Shown here one piece after another: positions 59,544 to 64,000 of a stretch of 64,000 bases of DNA. A program made the translations under genes and the position numbers. Positions within the stretch are counted from its first letter, which is position 1. Every line of letters starts with the position of its first letter. Source of the DNA: Nitrospira sp. (GTDB taxonomy: Bacteria > Nitrospirota > Nitrospiria > Nitrospirales > Nitrospiraceae); contig SWDS01000006.1 in NCBI GenBank assembly GCA_005116745.1, positions 731,222 to 795,221 on the forward strand, written 5' to 3'. The notes beneath the pieces are model-generated. The model made no database searches, was not told the DNA's origin, and worked only from the letters and a program-made list of their open reading frames with translations.

Positions 59544-61046
59544 ATGACCTTGGCAACCTTGCTTCAGTCGCTAGAAGGACGGGTGAAGATTCTTGATCGC
59601 CGTGGAAATTTGGACGTCTCCATCAACGCGATTACTGACGATTCTCGAGCTGTCTCGCCCCACAGTCTCTTTGTCGCCGTGAAAGGCGAGCAGGTTGATG
59701 GGCATGACTTTATCCCAGCTGCAATGAGAGGGGGGATGGTCGCATTGTTGTCTCAGCAGCCGGTGAGTGAGGTGTCTCTTCCATTCGTCCGTGTTGACGA
59801 CTCCAGAAAGGCACTCGGTCTGCTGGGGGGGCATTTTTATGGAGACCCCTCATCGAAGATCCGGATGATCGGTGTGACTGGAACGAATGGGAAAACCACC
59901 ACGACCTCTATCTGTAAAGCGCTGCTGGAAGCCTTGGGGCACCCAATAGGGTTGATTGGAACCGTCGCCTATCAAATTGGTGAGCGCTCGATGCCGGCCA
60001 CACACACGACACCTGGTTCTCTTGAACTGCAACAGTTGCTTGCCAAGATGGTCGCCGGCGGGTGCACCACCGCCGTGATGGAAGTGTCTTCTCATGCCCT
60101 GGCACAGGACCGCACGAGTGGATGCGAATATGATGTGGCGGTCTTTTCGAATCTGACTCAGGACCATCTCGACTTTCATAAGACCATGGAAGAGTACTTT
60201 CAGACAAAACTGAGGCTCTTTTTGGGATTGGAAAAAGGACTCAAGTCGAATAAACGAGCGATCGTCAACATTGATGACCCCTATGGAAGTCGCATTATCG
60301 AGCGTTGTCCTGCTCCGGTTTGGACCTATGCATTAAAGGCCACGGCGGACCTGCGTGCGGAAAAGGTGCGGCTGTCTCTTCAGGGGACAACCTTTACTGC
60401 GTCGACTCCGGTCGGGAGCTTCCCCATCGAGAGTCATCTTGTAGGTGAGCACAATGTCTACAACCTACTTGCGGCCATAGGCGTCGCGCTCCACGAAGGG
60501 GCCACACCCTCGCAAATTCGTGAGGCCGTGGCGAGGGTCACGAACGTGCCGGGACGGTTCGAACGTGTGATTGCGGGCCAGCCATTTACGGTGGCCGTAG
60601 ATTACGCCCACACTGAAGACGCGCTAGTCCGATTACTGACGGCGGCACAAGTACTGAAAACCGGACGCATCATCACGGTTTTTGGGTGCGGTGGAGACCG
60701 TGACCGAGGAAAGAGGCCGAAGATGGGAGACGCGGCTGTGCGCTACAGCGACGTCGTGATACTGACGTCGGACAATCCCAGAACCGAGGACCCTCTCTCA
60801 ATCCTGGAAGAAGTAGAAGTCGGGGTGATCGAGGCACTGCGCCTACGGCCACACGTTCAGTACCGAAAAGTGTCTGATCGGCGAGACGCCATCGAAGAGG
60901 CGGTGCGGGAGGCCCAGAGTGGGGATATGGTGTTGATTGCCGGTAAAGGACACGAAGACTACCAAATCATCGGCACACAGAAGGTTCATTTCGACGATCG
61001 CGAGGTGGCACGCGACGCTATCGAACGACTCGGAGCCCGCATCTAG
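59544..61046 (+). CDS. murE: UDP-MurNAc-tripeptide synthetase MurE
   Basis: The 500-residue ligase adds the third amino acid to the peptidoglycan precursor. The ATP loop is VTGTNGKTTTTSI and the specificity motif DNPR (in TSDNPRTEDPL) indicates meso-diaminopimelate, so the wall is of the DAP type. The ATG at 59544 has GGGGAG upstream; an upstream GTG at 59538 is less likely. The gene follows ftsI by 21 bases. Confidence 0.95.
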   Translation: MTLATLLQSLEGRVKILDRRGNLDVSINAITDDSRAVSPHSLFVAVKGEQVDGHDFIPAAMRGGMVALLSQQPVSEVSLPFVRVDDSRKALGLLGGHFYGDPSSKIRMIGVTGTNGKTTTTSICKALLEALGHPIGLIGTVAYQIGERSMPATHTTPGSLELQQLLAKMVAGGCTTAVMEVSSHALAQDRTSGCEYDVAVFSNLTQDHLDFHKTMEEYFQTKLRLFLGLEKGLKSNKRAIVNIDDPYGSRIIERCPAPVWTYALKATADLRAEKVRLSLQGTTFTASTPVGSFPIESHLVGEHNVYNLLAAIGVALHEGATPSQIREAVARVTNVPGRFERVIAGQPFTVAVDYAHTEDALVRLLTAAQVLKTGRIITVFGCGGDRDRGKRPKMGDAAVRYSDVVILTSDNPRTEDPLSILEEVEVGVIEALRLRPHVQYRKVSDRRDAIEEAVREAQSGDMVLIAGKGHEDYQIIGTQKVHFDDREVARDAIERLGARI

Positions 61047-61087
61047 CCAACGGATGCAGGGGGCGGTCGGTGCGTGGAAGTATCCAG

Positions 61088-62536
61088 ATGACACTGTTTA
61101 CCGTCGAAGAATTGCGGGAAGTGATCAGCGCTAAAGTCTTGGCCAGCGATGGGGTGAGTTGGGCAAAACAACGTATCCGTGGAATCAGTCTCGACACTCG
61201 CTCTCTTCAGCCTGGTGATCTCTTTCTTGCATTCCAGGGAGATCGATTCGACGGCCATGACTTTGTGGCGACGGCACTCTCGCGCGGGGCGGCTGGAGCG
61301 ATCGTGCTTGATTCCTACGATGTGTCGGGGATTTCCTTGAGGCGTGGTTCGAAGCGGGCCCAGCCATTTATCCTCGGTGTCCGCGATCCACTCCATGTCT
61401 ATCAGCAGCTGGCTGCATACCACCGAAGCCGATTTCACATTCCTGTCGTGGCCGTCACAGGAAGCAACGGTAAGACGACGACGAAAGAAATGGTCGCCAG
61501 TGTCATGTCCCATCGCTGGAAGATTCTCAAGACGGAAGGGAATTTGAATAACCGTGTGGGCGTCCCGCAGACACTGCTTCGCCTGAACGAGCGACACAAG
61601 GGAGCGGTCATCGAGATGGGAGTCGACAATCTCGGTCAGACCACCAGGCTGTGTGAAATAGTTCGCCCCACGATCGGGATCATTACGAACATCGGCCCCG
61701 ACCATTTAGAGTTTTTTGGCACGATGGAGGTGTCAGCTCAGGCAAAGGCGGAGATACTGGATCTCCTTCCTCCTGATGGAGTTGCAATCCTGAACGCAGA
61801 TGATTCGTATTACGACTACCTTGCTGCACGAGCTCGTTGTCGTGTGGTGTCGTTTGGTTTTTCATCAAAAGCTGACGTCCGTGCCATGGATCTGGAATCC
61901 GACGGGCGCAATGGGACGATCTTTCGTCTTCTACTCCCAGGCATGGTCCGCCGCACCGCGGTTCATATTCGAGTGCAAGGGGACCATAACGTCACCAATG
62001 CGTTGGCTGCAGGGGCAGTCGGTTCGATTCTGGGCTTACCCGGAGGGGTGATCGCTCAAGGACTGTCCCGTTTCAGGCCTGCTGCCATGCGGTCGCAAGT
62101 GCGAGTGAGTCAGGGCGTGAAGTTGATCATCGACTGTTACAATGCCAACCCTGCCTCCATGAAAGCCGCAGTGCAGTTGCTCGCACAAACAGGGGCAAAA
62201 CGAAAGAGAATTGCCGTGCTTGGCGATATGCTGGAACTTGGCCCGAATGCCGCTCAGATGCATGAGGAAGTCGGCGGTTTCGTGGCACGCCACGGTATTG
62301 ATCAGCTCGTAGCTTGTGGACCATTGGGGCGGAGCCTCGCCAAAGGGGCGAAGCAGGCAGGACTGGATCAAGCCCATATTCTCGAAGTCCCGGATGCGCG
62401 CGCGGCGTCCGACGCCATAAAAACCTTTGTGAAACCTGGTGATACCGTGCTGATCAAAGCATCGCGCGGGATGAAATTAGAGCTTGTCGCTGATGCGCTT
62501 CGAGGAGCAACCCATACGACACGAAAGGCGTCCTAA
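61088..62536 (+). CDS. murF: UDP-MurNAc-tripeptide-D-Ala-D-Ala ligase MurF
   Basis: The 482-residue enzyme adds D-Ala-D-Ala to the UDP-MurNAc-tripeptide. The ATP loop VTGSNGKTTTKEM is near residue 122, and EMGVDNLGQTTRLCEIVRP and NIGPDHLEFFG follow. The ATG at 61088 begins the family-like MTLFTVEELRE; a TTG/ATG at 61070 adds an extra six residues. It lies 41 bases from murE. The sequence is complete. Confidence 0.94.
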   Translation: MTLFTVEELREVISAKVLASDGVSWAKQRIRGISLDTRSLQPGDLFLAFQGDRFDGHDFVATALSRGAAGAIVLDSYDVSGISLRRGSKRAQPFILGVRDPLHVYQQLAAYHRSRFHIPVVAVTGSNGKTTTKEMVASVMSHRWKILKTEGNLNNRVGVPQTLLRLNERHKGAVIEMGVDNLGQTTRLCEIVRPTIGIITNIGPDHLEFFGTMEVSAQAKAEILDLLPPDGVAILNADDSYYDYLAARARCRVVSFGFSSKADVRAMDLESDGRNGTIFRLLLPGMVRRTAVHIRVQGDHNVTNALAAGAVGSILGLPGGVIAQGLSRFRPAAMRSQVRVSQGVKLIIDCYNANPASMKAAVQLLAQTGAKRKRIAVLGDMLELGPNAAQMHEEVGGFVARHGIDQLVACGPLGRSLAKGAKQAGLDQAHILEVPDARAASDAIKTFVKPGDTVLIKASRGMKLELVADALRGATHTTRKAS

Positions 62537-62550
62537 CGGTCGTTCAGGCT

Positions 62551-63627
62551 ATGCTGTATATCTGGCTCTATCCATTCCATAAAGAATTTTCGTTTCTGAA
62601 TGTCTTTCGATATCAGAGCTTTCGAATCATTTATGCCGCGGTCACGGCGTTTCTGATCGCCTTTGTGCTCGCGCCGTGGGTGATTCGCAAGCTTCAAGAA
62701 ATCAAGTTAGGGCAACAGATACGGGATGACGGACCAAAGCGACATCTCGCTAAAAGTGGAACGCCTACGATGGGCGGCATCCTCATTATTTTCGCAGTCA
62801 CGTTGTCCACGCTGCTCTGGGCCGACATCTCGCGTCCCTATATCTGGCTAGTCCTTGTGGCGACACTGGGGTTTTGTGCCATTGGGTTTGCGGACGACTA
62901 TCTCAAATTCATCAAGGCTCAATCAAAGGGGCTTTCCGCATCGCAAAAATTCACGGCTCAAATCATCGTCGCGCTCATCGTCGCGCTAATTTTGTACTCG
63001 TTACCTGGCTATAGCACGAAGCTGAGTGTCCCATTTTTCAAGAGTTTCACGCCTGATTTGGGATGGTTTTATATTGTCTTTGCCGTGTTGGTGATCGTCG
63101 GTTGTTCCAACGCCGTGAACCTCACTGATGGTCTCGACGGGCTGGCGATTGGTCCTGTCATGATTGCCGCATTGGCGTACACCGTGGTCGCTTACGTCAC
63201 CGGTCATCGATTGATGTCGGAATACCTTCTGATCCCGCACATCGACGGAGCTGGAGAGTTGGCGGTCTTTACGGCGGCCATCCTGGGTTCGAGTCTTGGG
63301 TTCCTTTGGTTCAACACCTATCCGGCCTCGGTCTTTATGGGCGATGTCGGTTCGCTCCCACTCGGGGCGGCCCTTGGGACGGTCGCGGTCATCAGCAAGC
63401 ATGAGCTGTTGTTGCTTATGGTCGGCGGCGTCTTCGTGATCGAAGCCGTCTCGGTTATTTTCCAAGTTGCCTCATTCAAATCCCGAGGGAAGCGAATATT
63501 CCTCATGGCTCCAATCCACCACCACTTTGAGATGAAAGGCTGGGAGGAGCCGAAAGTCGTTGTGCGTCTCTGGATCATTGCCATTTTGTTGGCGCTATTG
63601 AGTTTGAGCACGCTCAAGTTGAGGTAA
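62551..63627 (+). CDS. mraY: Phospho-MurNAc-pentapeptide translocase MraY
   Basis: The 358-residue membrane enzyme transfers phospho-MurNAc-pentapeptide to undecaprenyl phosphate, forming lipid I. It has ten helices. The catalytic Asp motifs are visible: FADDYLKF, NLTDGLDGLA and FMGDVGSLPLG, and the family's C-terminal PIHHHFEMKGWEEPKVVVR. It starts 14 bases after murF and overlaps murD by one base. Confidence 0.96.
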   Translation: MLYIWLYPFHKEFSFLNVFRYQSFRIIYAAVTAFLIAFVLAPWVIRKLQEIKLGQQIRDDGPKRHLAKSGTPTMGGILIIFAVTLSTLLWADISRPYIWLVLVATLGFCAIGFADDYLKFIKAQSKGLSASQKFTAQIIVALIVALILYSLPGYSTKLSVPFFKSFTPDLGWFYIVFAVLVIVGCSNAVNLTDGLDGLAIGPVMIAALAYTVVAYVTGHRLMSEYLLIPHIDGAGELAVFTAAILGSSLGFLWFNTYPASVFMGDVGSLPLGAALGTVAVISKHELLLLMVGGVFVIEAVSVIFQVASFKSRGKRIFLMAPIHHHFEMKGWEEPKVVVRLWIIAILLALLSLSTLKLR

Positions 63628-64000
63628 TGGAGATGGTGGGAGTGGACACCACTCAGTTGGCAGGAGCTCGCGTCACAGTCGTCGGACTGGCACGGAGTGG
63701 CGTGGCTGCCGCCCGCCTACTCCAGGAAGTTGGCGCGGTGGTGACGCTGGCCGATCGAAAAGATCGAGGAGAGTTACTCGGTGTGCTTGAATCGCTGGAT
63801 CAGGCCACGACGCGTTTCGCTCTAGGCAGGGATTATGAATCGGCTCTCAACACAGCCGAACTCGTCGTCATTAGTCCAGGAGTCCCCTATCGGTTGGAGG
63901 CCCTTGAGCGCGTTCGCCACCGAGGTGTGAAGGTCATCAGTGAACTCGATCTCGCATCGCGGTTTCTTTCCGCTCCAATTCTGGCTCTGACCGGTACTAA
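63627..64000 (+). CDS. murD: UDP-MurNAc-L-Ala-D-Glu ligase MurD, N-terminal part
   Basis: The first 124 codons show the MurD N-terminal Rossmann-like domain: ARVTVVGLARSGVAAARLL, then LVVISPGVPYRLE and VISELDLASRF. The window ends just inside the ATP loop (ALTGT). The ATG at 63627 overlaps the mraY stop by one base; a second ATG at 63633 with GAGG eight bases upstream is equally possible. It continues past the right edge. Confidence 0.93.
   Translation, partial: MEMVGVDTTQLAGARVTVVGLARSGVAAARLLQEVGAVVTLADRKDRGELLGVLESLDQATTRFALGRDYESALNTAELVVISPGVPYRLEALERVRHRGVKVISELDLASRFLSAPILALTGT

Noticed and set aside
1-64000. tRNA, rRNA, CRISPR arrays and complete insertion sequences
   Set aside because: No tRNA cloverleaf, rRNA stretch, regularly spaced repeats or transposase gene was recognised; short repeats seen are described separately.

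Overview
The window reads as one chromosomal stretch of a Gram-negative bacterium with a high-GC genome. It holds TonB-dependent uptake, RND efflux, a meso-DAP-type MurE, lipoproteins, many single-domain PilZ proteins and a CruF-type carotenoid enzyme. This set, with a DUF4331/HupE/TonB operon and a phosphonate cluster, fits a Nitrospira-like member of the Nitrospirota best. That placement is an inference from gene content; no rRNA or other marker was available. No rRNA, tRNA, CRISPR array or intact insertion sequence was found.

Layout. 1-5 kb: end of a CusA-type metal RND pump, YnfA, two secreted proteins and an HtrA protease. 5.2-6.7 kb: an AT-rich patch with a HEPN-like protein, a RelE/RelB-type toxin-antitoxin pair and a decayed hupE tail. 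6.8-17.2 kb: an oxidoreductase, then what looks like a metal-uptake regulon: HupE/UreJ-2, a TPR protein, a TonB-like protein, DUF4331 and a small lipoprotein on the minus strand, facing an ECF sigma factor, a cupin anti-sigma factor, NikR and a TonB-dependent receptor on the plus strand. 17.3-25.6 kb: DNA glycosylase, a GAF kinase lacking its phospho-acceptor His, a secreted metalloprotease with a separate propeptide-like paralogue, a holin-family membrane protein, CruF and a prenyl synthase. 25.9-34.4 kb: small and mostly unrecognised genes, including an AP2-like protein, a PHD-like zinc-finger protein, a tandem Cys/His-module protein, a DUF2914 protein, an FKBP, PilZ, SpeD-like and SCP2 proteins. 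34.4-38.9 kb: an RND multidrug pump and its adaptor. 39-48.4 kb: PilZ genes, paralogous secreted proteins, a PEP-mutase-like fragment, and a compact operon for making 2-aminoethylphosphonate, activating it with CTP and probably attaching it to a lipid. 48.4-51.4 kb: TfoX-N and MazE-like genes, then an AT-rich SIR2-like plus soluble histidine-kinase cassette that abuts a truncated GST gene. 51.5-56.3 kb: CstA, YajQ and two envelope proteins. 56.5-64 kb: the start of the division and cell-wall cluster (rsmH-ftsL-ftsI-murE-murF-mraY-murD), with a clear promoter and MraZ-type repeats but no adjacent mraZ.

The best candidates for something undescribed are the SIR2/histidine-kinase cassette, where the kinase frame runs into the SIR2 gene without a normal start codon; the group of small zinc-binding and AP2-like proteins at 26.2-27.8 kb; and the phosphonolipid-like operon with an isolated PEP-mutase C-terminal fragment nearby.
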